Below, in pieces: positions 26,701 through 34,986 of a stretch of DNA of 64,000 nt. Within the stretch, counting starts at the first letter, position 1, and every line of letters starts with the position of its first letter. Both the position numbers and the translations under genes were made by a program. Origin of the DNA: Brachybacterium vulturis (GTDB lineage: Bacteria > Actinomycetota > Actinomycetes > Actinomycetales > Dermabacteraceae); NCBI RefSeq assembly GCF_002407185.1, contig NZ_CP023563.1, positions 744,001 to 808,000 on the forward strand, read 5' to 3'. Under the pieces are notes generated by a model that was given only the letters and a program-made list of their open reading frames with translations, did no database searches and was not told where the DNA came from.

Positions 26701-27564
26701 TCAGCTGCCGGGAGTCGCCTCGTCCTCAACGTCCGCGGGGCGGGGGATCAGCACATCGATCACGCCGAGCAGGCTCTGCGAGGACACGTCGGAGATCTGC
26801 AGCTCATCGTGCGGCGAGGTCTCCTCGCCGAGGGGCCCGTGGTCCAGCACCCGCACCCGGTCGGAGGTGGCGATCAGCGTGGCCTGGCGGCCTGCCCCCT
26901 CCGCGACGGCGGTGAGCACGGAGACCGCACGGGCATCGTCCACGTCGATGCTCCGGGTGACCTCGGCCGCGGTGACCGTCTCGGGATCGCCGTCCTCCCC
27001 GGCCGCCTCGAACGGATCCACGAACCGTCGGATCCGATCGGGCACGGTCTCCAGCTCCGGCACGCTGAAGTGGTGGAAGCCGTCGATCGAGACGTACTCC
27101 TCGAGCACACCGCCCCGGGGGAACAGGTAGTGCGCCAGGGTGGTCGAGCCGCCGTTCAGGGTGCGGCTCGTGGTGACCATCGCATCGGGGATGCGTCGCA
27201 GGGTGACCACGCCGGCCAGCCGACGATCCAGCTGCATCGCGCGTCGCGGGGCATCGCCGGGACCGGAGACCAGCTCCCCCTCGTCCTCGACGCTCTCACC
27301 CCCCGGGCGGACCAGCCCGCGGGCGGTCAGGGACCGCAGCGCGGCGGCGGCCGAGGACGTCCGGTCCACGACCTCCTGGTCGAGGTAGGGGCTGCCCAGG
27401 AGCTCGAGGGCGGAGGCGCCGTCGAGGCCCATGAGCTCCTCGTCGGTGAGGATCAGCAGCACGCTCGGCTCGGGCTCCGTGGTGGCGAGCACCTCCATCG
27501 CACCGAGCATGTCGCGCTGGGTGATGGTGGGCTCGGCCGAGGGGGACTGGGTGGTGGTGCTCAT
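26701..27564 (-). CDS. Soluble protein of unknown function downstream of a WXG-type gene
   Basis: 287 residues, acidic, no signal peptide or membrane segment. Beta-strand-rich central part (LAHYLFPRGGVLEEYVSIDGFHHF is a short example). The overall size and the position directly after a WXG-type secreted protein recall EspG-like chaperones of ESX systems, but I see no diagnostic motif. It is separated from the upstream WXG gene by 98 bases, same strand. Could be chaperone, immunity protein or unrelated. Confidence 0.6.
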   Translation of the reverse strand: MSTTTQSPSAEPTITQRDMLGAMEVLATTEPEPSVLLILTDEELMGLDGASALELLGSPYLDQEVVDRTSSAAAALRSLTARGLVRPGGESVEDEGELVSGPGDAPRRAMQLDRRLAGVVTLRRIPDAMVTTSRTLNGGSTTLAHYLFPRGGVLEEYVSIDGFHHFSVPELETVPDRIRRFVDPFEAAGEDGDPETVTAAEVTRSIDVDDARAVSVLTAVAEGAGRQATLIATSDRVRVLDHGPLGEETSPHDELQISDVSSQSLLGVIDVLIPRPADVEDEATPGS

Positions 27565-27662
27565 GCGGGGTCGACTCCCTGGATATCGATGGGCCGGCCG
27601 GTGCTCGTGGTGCGCCGGCGAGCGGTGTCAGCTTCTCACGGCCGAGGTGGGTGGAGGAGGGG

Positions 27663-28778
27663 TCACCAGGGCATCGCGTCGGCGAGCCCGTCGACCGCAT
27701 CGGAGATGCCGTCGCTGACGGAGTCGACGACATCGCCGGCGGTATCGGCGACCGCCCCGGCGGTGTCCCCGACGAAATCGGTGGTCGCATTCCAGGCGTC
27801 CGACGCCGTGGCGGAGATCGAGTCCCAGTTGTCGTAGACCATCCTGCCGACGTCGGCCAGGGCCGCGCCCCCGGAGATGATCGCCCCGGCGGCGACGAGC
27901 GGGCCGCCGATGACGGCGCCGACGCCGGTCGCGGACATGGCACCTCCCGCGAGCATCAGACCGCCGCCGAGGGCGCTGGCACCGCCGGTGATCGCACTGA
28001 AGGTGTCCCCGCTCTGGATGCCCTCGATCATCTGGGCACCGCCGAAGACGACGTCCAGCCCGGGCAGGGCCTTGCCGACGAACGGAGCCACGTCGTCGAG
28101 GAAGGGCGCCGCCTTCGAGGCCCACCCCGCGGCGTCGTCGACGAAGCCGAAGAAGTTCCGGGTGCCGGCACCGGTGGGGACGGGGAAGGGGAGCTCTCCG
28201 ACCAGCTTGCTCACCAGGCCGCTGAACTCGGTGCCGCGGTTGAAGACGACCCCGGTGATGTCCTGCCCGTACTTCCACGTCCCGGCAGCGAGCTGGAAGA
28301 TGTCCTCGGCGCCGTCGATGAGGTCGGTGGAGCGGTCGATGACCCGCAGGGTGTCCCAGACGTCCTTGCCGTTGCTGAACGCATTCTGCAGTGTGTTGTA
28401 CACCTCGAGACCGCCGGTGACGCGATCCCACCAGGAGGTCCCAGCATCCGCGCCGCCCTCGGAAGCGCCGCCGCCTCCGCCGCCTCCGCTGCCGCCCCCG
28501 CTTCCCGTCGGCGAGGAGGCCGCGTCCTGCTCCTCGGCGTGCTGCTCGAGGTCGCCGGCCTGCTGCGCGATCCGGGTGACGAGATCGTCGAAGAGGGCCG
28601 TGGTCCGGGAGGTCCATCGGGTCCGGAATCCGTCGGCATCCGCGCCGTGCCAGGCGCTCTCGTCCATGACGGCGGGCTGCAGGCGCTCGCGCAGCTCGGT
28701 GAGCGAGCGTGCACGGGTGCGGAGCAGCTCGGTGTGGTGTCGCAGCTGGCCCGTGTCGGCGCCGTAGAAGCCGCTCAT
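27663..28778 (-). CDS. WXG100-type secreted protein with glycine/alanine-rich hydrophobic C-terminal domain
   Basis: 371 residues. N-terminal helical hairpin (residues 1-90) with WXG turn in DESAWHGADADGF. A Gly-rich/Ser linker (about 91-115) follows, then amphipathic and hydrophobic helices from about residue 115 to the end, including SALGGGLMLAGGAMSATGVGAVIGG and AAGAIISGGAAL segments that look membrane-active. The C-terminus is a run of TASDAWNAT / DFVGDTAGAVADTAGDVVDSVSDG-like amphipathic repeats. Pore-forming or membrane-inserting effectors carry comparable glycine-zipper stretches; that is an analogy. GAGGGGA precedes the ATG at 28778. No toxin domain recognised. Confidence 0.75.
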   Translation of the reverse strand: MSGFYGADTGQLRHHTELLRTRARSLTELRERLQPAVMDESAWHGADADGFRTRWTSRTTALFDDLVTRIAQQAGDLEQHAEEQDAASSPTGSGGGSGGGGGGGASEGGADAGTSWWDRVTGGLEVYNTLQNAFSNGKDVWDTLRVIDRSTDLIDGAEDIFQLAAGTWKYGQDITGVVFNRGTEFSGLVSKLVGELPFPVPTGAGTRNFFGFVDDAAGWASKAAPFLDDVAPFVGKALPGLDVVFGGAQMIEGIQSGDTFSAITGGASALGGGLMLAGGAMSATGVGAVIGGPLVAAGAIISGGAALADVGRMVYDNWDSISATASDAWNATTDFVGDTAGAVADTAGDVVDSVSDGISDAVDGLADAMPW

Positions 28779-28950
28779 GATGTGTCCCCTCGCGCTCTGC
28801 CCGGCGCCCTGTCTCGGCCCCGCGTTCATCGACCGTCCCCACCGTAGAGGTGCGCCGGCGATCCGGCGATGGGGAGAACTCCCCACGGGACGGGAGCCGC
28901 TGCTGGGAAGGCGGTGCCAGTGGACATGGCAGACGCGCGGGGAGGCACCG

Positions 28951-28956
28951 TATGGT
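28951..28956 (+). promoter_or_regulatory. Candidate -10 hexamer (leaderless) of the PH-like gene
   Basis: TATGGT six bases before the ATG at 28963, in the intergenic region of a divergent pair. No Shine-Dalgarno is visible at this start. Confidence 0.35.
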
Positions 28957-28962
28957 CGTCCC

Positions 28963-29487
28963 ATGGATGGGAAGAAGCGAGACCAGCTGCGAGCCGCCGC
29001 CGAACTGCAGAGATCCCTCCGTGAGACCCACGGGGACGATGCCGAGGCCGTGCTCGCGCAGCACATCGCGGAGACGTCCTCGCACAGCCGTGCGGAGACG
29101 AGCTACCGCGAGGCCATGGCCAAGAACCGGGGCCTGCGCTTCCGCGCGGCGGACGCGAACCTGCCGCAGCAGGTGCTCCATCCCGAGGAGACCGTGTACG
29201 AGGTCGCGGTCGGGGCGCTGCGCTCGGACACCTTCCCGCTGCTGATCGTCACCGACCGTCGGGTGATGCACGTGATGGACCGCCTGCGCGGCTGGACGGT
29301 CCTCCAGGAGGCCCCGGCGGCGAGCATCCAGGGGGCCGAGCTCGAGAAGCGCCTGATCTCCGGGCGGCTGCGGGTCCATGTGCGCGACGGCAAGGACATC
29401 TCCATGAAGGTCAGCGAGCAGGACCGGACGGAGGAGGTCGCGGCGCTCCTGCGCCATCTGGCCGCCGGGGGCGCGCCGCCGCGGTGA
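28963..29487 (+). CDS. Bacterial PH-like domain protein
   Basis: 174 residues. An N-terminal charged helix (MDGKKRDQLRAAAELQRSL) with AEAVLAQHIAETSS is followed from about residue 58 by a beta-rich segment, LPQQVLHPEETVYEVAVGAL, LIVTDRRVMHVMDRL, HVRDGKDISMKVSEQD, ending in helix VAALLRHLA. This matches the pattern of bacterial PH/YokE-like (bPH) domains (the TDRR turn is typical). Role unknown; divergent from the WXG gene, so possibly functionally linked. Confidence 0.65.
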   Translation: MDGKKRDQLRAAAELQRSLRETHGDDAEAVLAQHIAETSSHSRAETSYREAMAKNRGLRFRAADANLPQQVLHPEETVYEVAVGALRSDTFPLLIVTDRRVMHVMDRLRGWTVLQEAPAASIQGAELEKRLISGRLRVHVRDGKDISMKVSEQDRTEEVAALLRHLAAGGAPPR

Positions 29488-29552
29488 GGACGAGGGCGAC
29501 CACGGGGCGGTCGCTCCTGGTCCGACGGGCGCGCCTTGCATAGCGTCGTGCC

Positions 29553-30374
29553 ATGCCGGACACCACAGCGCACTCTGCTCCCGCGTACACCCACGGCTAC
29601 GGTGCCGCGGTGCTGGACAGCCACCGCACCCGCACCGCCGCGAACTCCGCGGCGCACCTGCTGCCCCACCTGCGCACGGGGCAGCGCCTGCTGGACGTGG
29701 GAAGCGGCGCCGGCACGATCACGGCCGACCTCGCCCGGATCGTCGGCCCGGAGCATCTCACCGCGCTGGAGGTGAGCGAGCAGGCCGCCGCCCTCACCCG
29801 CGCCGAGCTGGAGCGCCAGGGGATCCAGGGTGCCCAGGTCGTGGTGGGCGACGCCCAGGAGCTGTCCTTCCCCGCCGATTCCTTCGACGTGGTCCACGCC
29901 CATCAGGTCCTCCAGCACCTGCCCGAGCCCGTGACCGCGCTCGCCGAGCTTCGCCGCGTCACCCGGCCCGGCGGGGTCGTCGCCGCCCGCGACAGCGACT
30001 ACGAAGGCTTCCGCTGGTTCCCCGAGACCCCGGGCATCGACCGCTGGCGTGAGCTGTACCTGCGCGCCGCCCGCGCCAACGGCGGCACCCCGGACGCCGG
30101 CCGACGCCTGCTGGCCTGGGCACACGCAGCCGGCTTCGAGGACGTCACCCCAGGAGCCTCCACCTGGCTGTACGCGACCGCCGAGGCCCGTCGCGCCTGG
30201 GCCGAGACCTGCGCCGGCCGGCTCACCGCAGGCCCCTTCGCGGCGCAGCTCGAGCGGGCGGGCTGGGCGGAGGCGGAGGAGCGCGCGGCACTCGCGGAGG
30301 TCTTCCTGGGCTGGGCCGAGGATCCCGACGGCTGGTTCTCCCTGCTGCACGGAGAGATCCTCGCCCACGCCTGA
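29553..30374 (+). CDS. SAM-dependent methyltransferase (class I, UbiE/Methyltransf_11 type)
   Basis: 273 residues. Class I motifs: SAM loop LLDVGSGAGTITADLA, ribose-binding acidic TALEVSEQAA, motif around VVVGDAQELSFPADSFDVV, and VHAHQVLQHLPEP. The first 50 residues and the C-terminal part (LLAWAHAAGFEDV...) are normal for the family. Substrate is unknown. TAGCGT lies six bases before the ATG (leaderless type). It is convergent with the DMT transporter. Confidence 0.88.
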   Translation: MPDTTAHSAPAYTHGYGAAVLDSHRTRTAANSAAHLLPHLRTGQRLLDVGSGAGTITADLARIVGPEHLTALEVSEQAAALTRAELERQGIQGAQVVVGDAQELSFPADSFDVVHAHQVLQHLPEPVTALAELRRVTRPGGVVAARDSDYEGFRWFPETPGIDRWRELYLRAARANGGTPDAGRRLLAWAHAAGFEDVTPGASTWLYATAEARRAWAETCAGRLTAGPFAAQLERAGWAEAEERAALAEVFLGWAEDPDGWFSLLHGEILAHA

Positions 30375-30417
30375 CCAGGGGGTATGACGGGTGCCCGGAG
30401 GATCGGCTGTTCTGGCA

Positions 30418-30442
30418 GGCCGGGGGCCGGTCGGCCCCGGCC
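30418..30442. terminator. Hairpin between convergent genes
   Basis: Left arm GGCCGGGGGCC and right arm GGCCCCGGCC with one bulged G. It lies between methyltransferase and transporter stops and lacks a T-tract. Confidence 0.4.
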
Positions 30443-30486
30443 AGAGCGAGGAGCGGGTCCGCAAGGAGATGGACCGGCTGCGGGGG

Positions 30487-31350
30487 TCACGCCGCGATCA
30501 GCACGATCCCGACCAGCACGATCCCTGCGCCCAGCATCCGTCGCAGCAGGTCCGGCTCCTTGAACAGCCACCAGGCCAGCAGCGAGCCCACCACGATGCT
30601 CGACTCGCGGGCAGGGGCGACGAGCGAGACCGGCGCGGTCTGCATCGCCGTCAGCACCAGCACGTAGGCGAGCGGTGAGAGCACCGCGACCAGGGCGATG
30701 TCCGGCCAGTGCCGCGCCAGGACCGGCCGGACGCTCTCCCGGTGCCGGCGCAGCAGCCGCGGCGTCATGAGCACCACCTGCCACAGGCAGGTGATCACGA
30801 AGTAGGAGACCGGGGGCAGGCCGAAGGTGGTCACCGAGATGCTGTCCCACAGTGTGTACCCGGCGATGCAGAGCCCGGTGGCGCCGCCCCAGGCGACCCC
30901 GGCGCGCACCCCGCGGCCCCCGGTCCTCGAGCGTCCGGTCGCGACCACCAGGATGCCGCCGACCACCACGAGCGCTCCTGCGGCCGCCGCCGCGCCGGGT
31001 CGCTCCCCGAGCACGAGGACCGCGATCGCCATGCTCAGCACCGGGCCGACGCCTCGCGCGACGGGGTAGACGATCCCGAGATCGGCACGGGCGTATCCCG
31101 TCTGGAGCGTCAGCTGGTAGGCGATGTGGAGGAGTCCGGAGAGGAGGGTCGCCAGCAGCAGGGTGGGGGACAGTCCGCCGCCGGAGAGCACCAGGACGGT
31201 GATCGCCAGCGGCGCCCACAGCACCACGGAGGCCAGGTCATAGAGCCAGACGAAGGCGAAGGCGTCGGTCTGCACCCGCTTCGCGGCGAGATTCCACAGC
31301 GCATGGCACAGCGCTGCGACGAGCACCAGGGACAGGGCGAGGGTGCTCAT
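30487..31350 (-). CDS. DMT-family (EamA-like) membrane transporter
   Basis: 287 residues with ten hydrophobic segments in two EamA-like halves. Landmarks are CHALWNLAAKR at the N-terminus, YARADLGIVYPVARGVGPVL, and AYVLVLTAMQTAPVSLVAPARESSIV in the second half. It probably exports a metabolite; substrate unknown. GGAGG is six bases before the ATG at 31350. Confidence 0.85.
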   Translation of the reverse strand: MSTLALSLVLVAALCHALWNLAAKRVQTDAFAFVWLYDLASVVLWAPLAITVLVLSGGGLSPTLLLATLLSGLLHIAYQLTLQTGYARADLGIVYPVARGVGPVLSMAIAVLVLGERPGAAAAAGALVVVGGILVVATGRSRTGGRGVRAGVAWGGATGLCIAGYTLWDSISVTTFGLPPVSYFVITCLWQVVLMTPRLLRRHRESVRPVLARHWPDIALVAVLSPLAYVLVLTAMQTAPVSLVAPARESSIVVGSLLAWWLFKEPDLLRRMLGAGIVLVGIVLIAA

Positions 31351-31479
31351 CGTGCCTCCGGGCGGGTGCGGAGAGGGGCGAGGGTGGACGGCATCACCTC
31401 AGTGTCCCGTGCCGGGTCGACACCACGCCCGTCGTGATTTATCGTTGAAAGTGAAACCACCTCGATCCAGGAGTCCCCC

Positions 31480-31896
31480 ATGTCGCTCAGCACCGCCGTT
31501 CTCCGCGCCGTCCCCGGCGCGTTCATCCTCAACTCCGGCATCGGCAAGCTCGGCATGCCCGCCGAGACGGCCCAGGGCCTGCAGGGCATGGCCGCGCAGG
31601 GCGTTCCGCCGCTGGGCAGGCTCACCCCCGAGCAGTTCGCGAAGTTCCTCAGCTACGGCGAGATCGCCGTCGGCGCCTCCCTGCTGCTGCCCTTCGTGCC
31701 GACCAGGGTCGCGGGCCTGGGCCTGGCGGCGTTCTCCGGTTCGATGGTGTCGATGTATCTGCGCACCCCGGGGATGACCGAGCCCGACGGCGTGCGCCCC
31801 ACCCAGGACGGCACCCCGATCGCCAAGGACAGCTGGCTGCTCGCGATCGCGGCCGCGCTGCTGCTCTCCAAGGGCAGGGGCTCCGCCAAGGCCTGA
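31480..31896 (+). CDS. Small membrane protein, DoxX-like
   Basis: 138 residues with three to four hydrophobic segments (residues 5-25, 60-95 and 118-132). The N-terminus AVPGAFILNSGIGKLGMP resembles the G-x-x-x-x-x-S/G-KL motif of DoxX-like membrane proteins. AGGAG lies six bases upstream of the ATG. Role unknown. The upstream 129 bases carry an AT-richer patch (ATTTATCGTTGAAAGTGAAA near 31437) which may hold the promoter. Confidence 0.7.
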   Translation: MSLSTAVLRAVPGAFILNSGIGKLGMPAETAQGLQGMAAQGVPPLGRLTPEQFAKFLSYGEIAVGASLLLPFVPTRVAGLGLAAFSGSMVSMYLRTPGMTEPDGVRPTQDGTPIAKDSWLLAIAAALLLSKGRGSAKA

Positions 31897-31938
31897 GCGG
31901 ACGGGCGCCGCGGGGCCGATGCCGCTCTCTGTCGTGCC

Positions 31939-33224
31939 TCACTCCTCGTGACGGGCGAGACGCTGCTCGATGAACCGCCGCTCCGCCGTGCTGCCCACCA
32001 GGTCCAGCGCCCGATGCCAGGCGGTCACGGCCGCCTCCGTCCGCCCCAGCTCCTCGCGGAACAGGGCCAGGGCGATGTGGAAAGGGTGGTGGCGCGACAG
32101 CTCCGGGTCCGCGGCCAGCTGCTCCAGCAGCGCGAGCCCGTCGGTCGGCGCCTGTGCTCTGCCCACGGCGATGGCGCGGTTCATCCGCACCACCGGATCG
32201 TCGCCGCGGGCGAGCAGCAGGTCGTACAGCGCCACGATCTGGGGCCAGTCGGTGTCCTCGAAGCGAGAGGACTCGGCGTGCACCGCGGCGATCGCGGCCT
32301 GGATCGTGAAGCGACCGGAGTCCTGGCGTGCGGCGGCCGCCTTCACCAGGCCGAGCCCCTCGGTGATCAGCTCCCCGTCCCAGCGGGAGCGGTCCTGGTC
32401 CTCGAGGGGGACCGGGATCCCCTCGGCATCTTCGCGGGCGGGGAGCGCGCTTCGGTGAGCAGCAGCAGGGCGAGCAGCCCCTGAGGTTCGGCGAGGCCGG
32501 GGAGCAGGCGGTGGGTGATGCGGGCCAGCCGGATCGCCTCCGCCGTGAGTTCGCGCCGCAGCGCGGTGTCGCCGCTGGTCGCCGCGTATCCCTCGGTGAA
32601 GATCAGGGAGATCGCGGTCAGCACGAGCGGCAGCCGTCGGGCGCGCTCGGCAGGGTCCGTCGGCACCGCGAGCGGGATGCGGTTCGCCATGATCCGCTTC
32701 TTCGCCCGCGTGATCCGCGCCTGCAGGGTCGGCACCGGGACCAGCAGTGCCTGCGCGACCTCCGCCGTGCTCAGCGAGCCCACGAAGCGCAGCATCAGCG
32801 CGATCCTGTCCGCCGGGGCGATCGCCGGATGGCAGCAGCCCATGAGCATCGCCAGCCGGTCATCGGGCAGGTCCTCGCCGGAGGGCGCACCAACATCGGC
32901 CGGCGGTGCGACGGCCGGGCCGTCCTGGAGGCGCAGCTCGGCCAGGCGCCGGGCATAGGTGGCGTCGCGCCGCACCCGGTCCAGGGCGACCCGGGTCGCG
33001 ACGGTGGTGAGCCAGGCCGGCGGGCTGCGCGGCACGCCCTGCGCGGGCCAGGTGCGCAGGGCGCTCTCCATCGCCTCCTGGGCGGCGTCCTCGGCGAGGT
33101 CGAGATCGCCGAAGCGACGCACCAGGGTGGCCAGCAGGCGGCTGTGCTCCTCCCGGTGCATCCGGGCCAGCACGTCGTCCGTCGGCCGCCGTCCGGGCGC
33201 CGCCTCAGGGATCATCCCGTTCAC
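31939..33224 (-). pseudogene. ECF sigma factor (ECF42/SigJ-like, DGPF-associated), frameshifted
   Basis: Two frames are needed to read the family. Frame one, from GTG 33224 or ATG 33215, gives sigma region 2 (VRRFGDLDLAEDAAQEAMES) and region 4 (LSTAEVAQALLVPVPTLQARITRAKKRI), then IFTEGYAAT and ends early at 32367. Frame two continues the C-terminal TPR-like extension: PLEDQDRSRWDGELITEGL, AAIAAVHAE and DWPQIVALYDLLLARGDD. The switch lies at about 32435-32445; restoring one G would give the expected TEARSPAREDAEG. Its start overlaps the stop of the YciI gene, as in ECF42 loci. A sequencing error in a GC run is the alternative to a real mutation. Confidence 0.8.
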
Positions 33225-33571
33225 ATCTCGAGCAGCGGCCGGATCTCGATGCGGCCCCCGATCGCGCCGGGGCACTTCTCGGCCCATGCCAGGGCATCGT
33301 CGAGCGAATCGACCTCGATCACGATGGTGCCGCCCACGAACTCCCGGCTCTCCGCATACGGTCCGGCGGTGATCACCGGCTCGGCCTCCCGCGAGGCCCT
33401 GCTCAGGCTGGTCCCCTCCTCCGGATCGGTGAGGGCGAAGCCGCCGGCCAGCACGCCGGCCTCCTGGAGCTCCGCGTCGAAGGCGATGAACTCCTCGGGG
33501 CCGGGGCCCTCCCCGGTCTCCCCGCAGCGGTCGTCGGCCAGGTTTCCCATCAGCAGCAGGACGTACTTCAT
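33221..33571 (-). CDS. YciI/DGPF-domain protein
   Basis: 116 residues: MKYVLLLMGN at the start, a loop with EEFIAFDAELQEAGVLAGG, then ITAGPYAESREFVGGTIVIEV and GGRIEIRPL at the end. This is the YCII-related (DGPF) fold, a ferredoxin-like small protein nearly always next to an ECF42 sigma factor. It starts the operon, and the sigma gene overlaps its stop by four bases (GTGA). Precise role unknown. Confidence 0.88.
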   Translation of the reverse strand: MKYVLLLMGNLADDRCGETGEGPGPEEFIAFDAELQEAGVLAGGFALTDPEEGTSLSRASREAEPVITAGPYAESREFVGGTIVIEVDSLDDALAWAEKCPGAIGGRIEIRPLLEM

Positions 33572-33756
33572 GGTGGCTCCTCCGGTGGTGCCTCGACCGG
33601 GCCGAGCGGCCCGGACACCACTATGACGAACGGACCGGGCCCAGATCGACAGTCACCGAAGATCTCCCGCCCGCCGGCGTCTGTGACCAGGTCCACAGCG
33701 TCCGAGGGGTGAATTCGGGTATTAAAGCAAGTCCCGAGTGGCGAAAACCGCTCAGG

Positions 33757-33775
33757 GAAGGCTAGCCTCAGTGGA
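33757..33775. promoter_or_regulatory. Candidate iron box (DtxR/IdeR-type operator)
   Basis: GAAGGCTAGCCTCAGTGGA, with palindromic centre AGGCTAGCCT, 57 bases before the siderophore-binding protein. It agrees with the core of the actinobacterial TTAGGTTAGCCTAACCTAA box but diverges at the ends. The AT-rich TATTAA at 33720-33725 may belong to the promoter. Confidence 0.45.
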
Positions 33776-33832
33776 GTCCCTGCAGGGCAGACCGCACAGC
33801 GGCGCCCGGAGCCTTCCTGAGAGAGCCATTCC

Positions 33833-34837
33833 ATGACGTCCTTCACCCGCCGCCACTTCGGCGCCCTGTCCACCGCCGGCGCCCTCGGGCTCGTCCTGAC
33901 CGCCTGCGGCACCTCCTCCGACCAGACCGGCGCCGGCGCCGCCGACGAGATCGCGGCCGAGGGCACCGTCGAGGTCGAGGACAACAACGGCACCCAGACC
34001 GTCGAGATCCCGCCGGCCTCCGTGGTCGCGACCGACAACCGCACCTTCGAGACGCTCTCCGACTGGGGCGTCACCCTCACCGCCGCCGCGCGGGCGCTGA
34101 TGCCGACGACCAACCCGCTCAAGGACGACGAGTCGATCATCGACCTGGGCCTGCACCGCGAGCCCGACCTCGAGGCCGTGGTCGCCGCCGAGCCCACCCT
34201 CATCGTCAACGGGCAGCGGTTCACCCAGTACCACGACGACTTCGTGGAGCTCGCCCCCGAGGCCACCGTCCTCGAGCTGGACCCGCGCGAGGGCGAGCCC
34301 TTCGCCGACGAGCTCAAGCGCCAGGTGGGCGTGCTGGGCCAGGTCTTCGGCAAGGAGACCGAGGCCGAGCAGCTCGGCACCGACCTCGACGCCGCCATGG
34401 AGCGCGTGCGCTCCGCCTATGACGGCACCTCCACCGTCATGGCCGTCACCACCTCCGGCGGGGACATCGGCTTTATCGCGCCCGGCATGGGCCGCACCCT
34501 GGGCTGGACCTTCGAGGCGCTCGGGCTGGCCCCCGCGCTCGAGATCGACGGGGCCAGCGACGACCACCAGGGCGATGACATCTCCGTCGAGGCCATCGCC
34601 GACGCGGACCCCGACTGGATCCTGGTCATGGACCGGGATGCGGCGATCTCCGCAGACGATCCGGAGTACACCCCGGCCAGCGAGGTCCTCGAGGCCTCCG
34701 AGGCGCTCTCCTCGGTCACGGCCGTCTCCGAGGGCAACATCGTGTACATGCCGGCGGACACGTACACCAACGAGTCGATCCAGACCTACACCGAGTTCTT
34801 CACCGCGCTCGCCGACGCCCTCGAGGCCAAGGCCTGA
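33833..34837 (+). CDS. Iron-siderophore ABC transporter substrate-binding lipoprotein
   Basis: 334 residues. Tat/lipoprotein signal: SFTRRHFGALSTAGALGL and lipobox LTACG (Cys25). The mature protein follows the periplasmic-binding type III (FhuD/FepB) pattern: VEIPPASVVATDNRTFETL, IIDLGLHREPDLEAVVAAEPTL, GDDISVEAIADADPDWILVMDRDAA, and the C-terminal helix ESIQTYTEFFTALADAL. It captures ferric siderophore outside the membrane for the permeases and ATPase that follow. Confidence 0.9.
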   Translation: MTSFTRRHFGALSTAGALGLVLTACGTSSDQTGAGAADEIAAEGTVEVEDNNGTQTVEIPPASVVATDNRTFETLSDWGVTLTAAARALMPTTNPLKDDESIIDLGLHREPDLEAVVAAEPTLIVNGQRFTQYHDDFVELAPEATVLELDPREGEPFADELKRQVGVLGQVFGKETEAEQLGTDLDAAMERVRSAYDGTSTVMAVTTSGGDIGFIAPGMGRTLGWTFEALGLAPALEIDGASDDHQGDDISVEAIADADPDWILVMDRDAAISADDPEYTPASEVLEASEALSSVTAVSEGNIVYMPADTYTNESIQTYTEFFTALADALEAKA

Positions 34838-34863
34838 GCCACGAACGCCGTCGTTGACCTCCG

Positions 34864-34900
34864 CACGGCGGGCGGGACCCCTCCGGTCCGGCCCGCCGTG
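34864..34900 (+). terminator. Intercistronic hairpin
   Basis: CACGGCGGGC and GCCCGCCGTG pair around a 17-base loop, between the substrate-binding and first permease genes. Likely a partial terminator or 3'-end stabiliser favouring high expression of the binding protein. Confidence 0.45.
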
Positions 34901-34986
34901 CCGTGCGTCGCCGCAGTCCCCGCCGGCCCCACCGGGCCCGCGCCCGCGGGGGCTGCGGCGGGCACCTGCTTCCCCCAGGAGATCTG

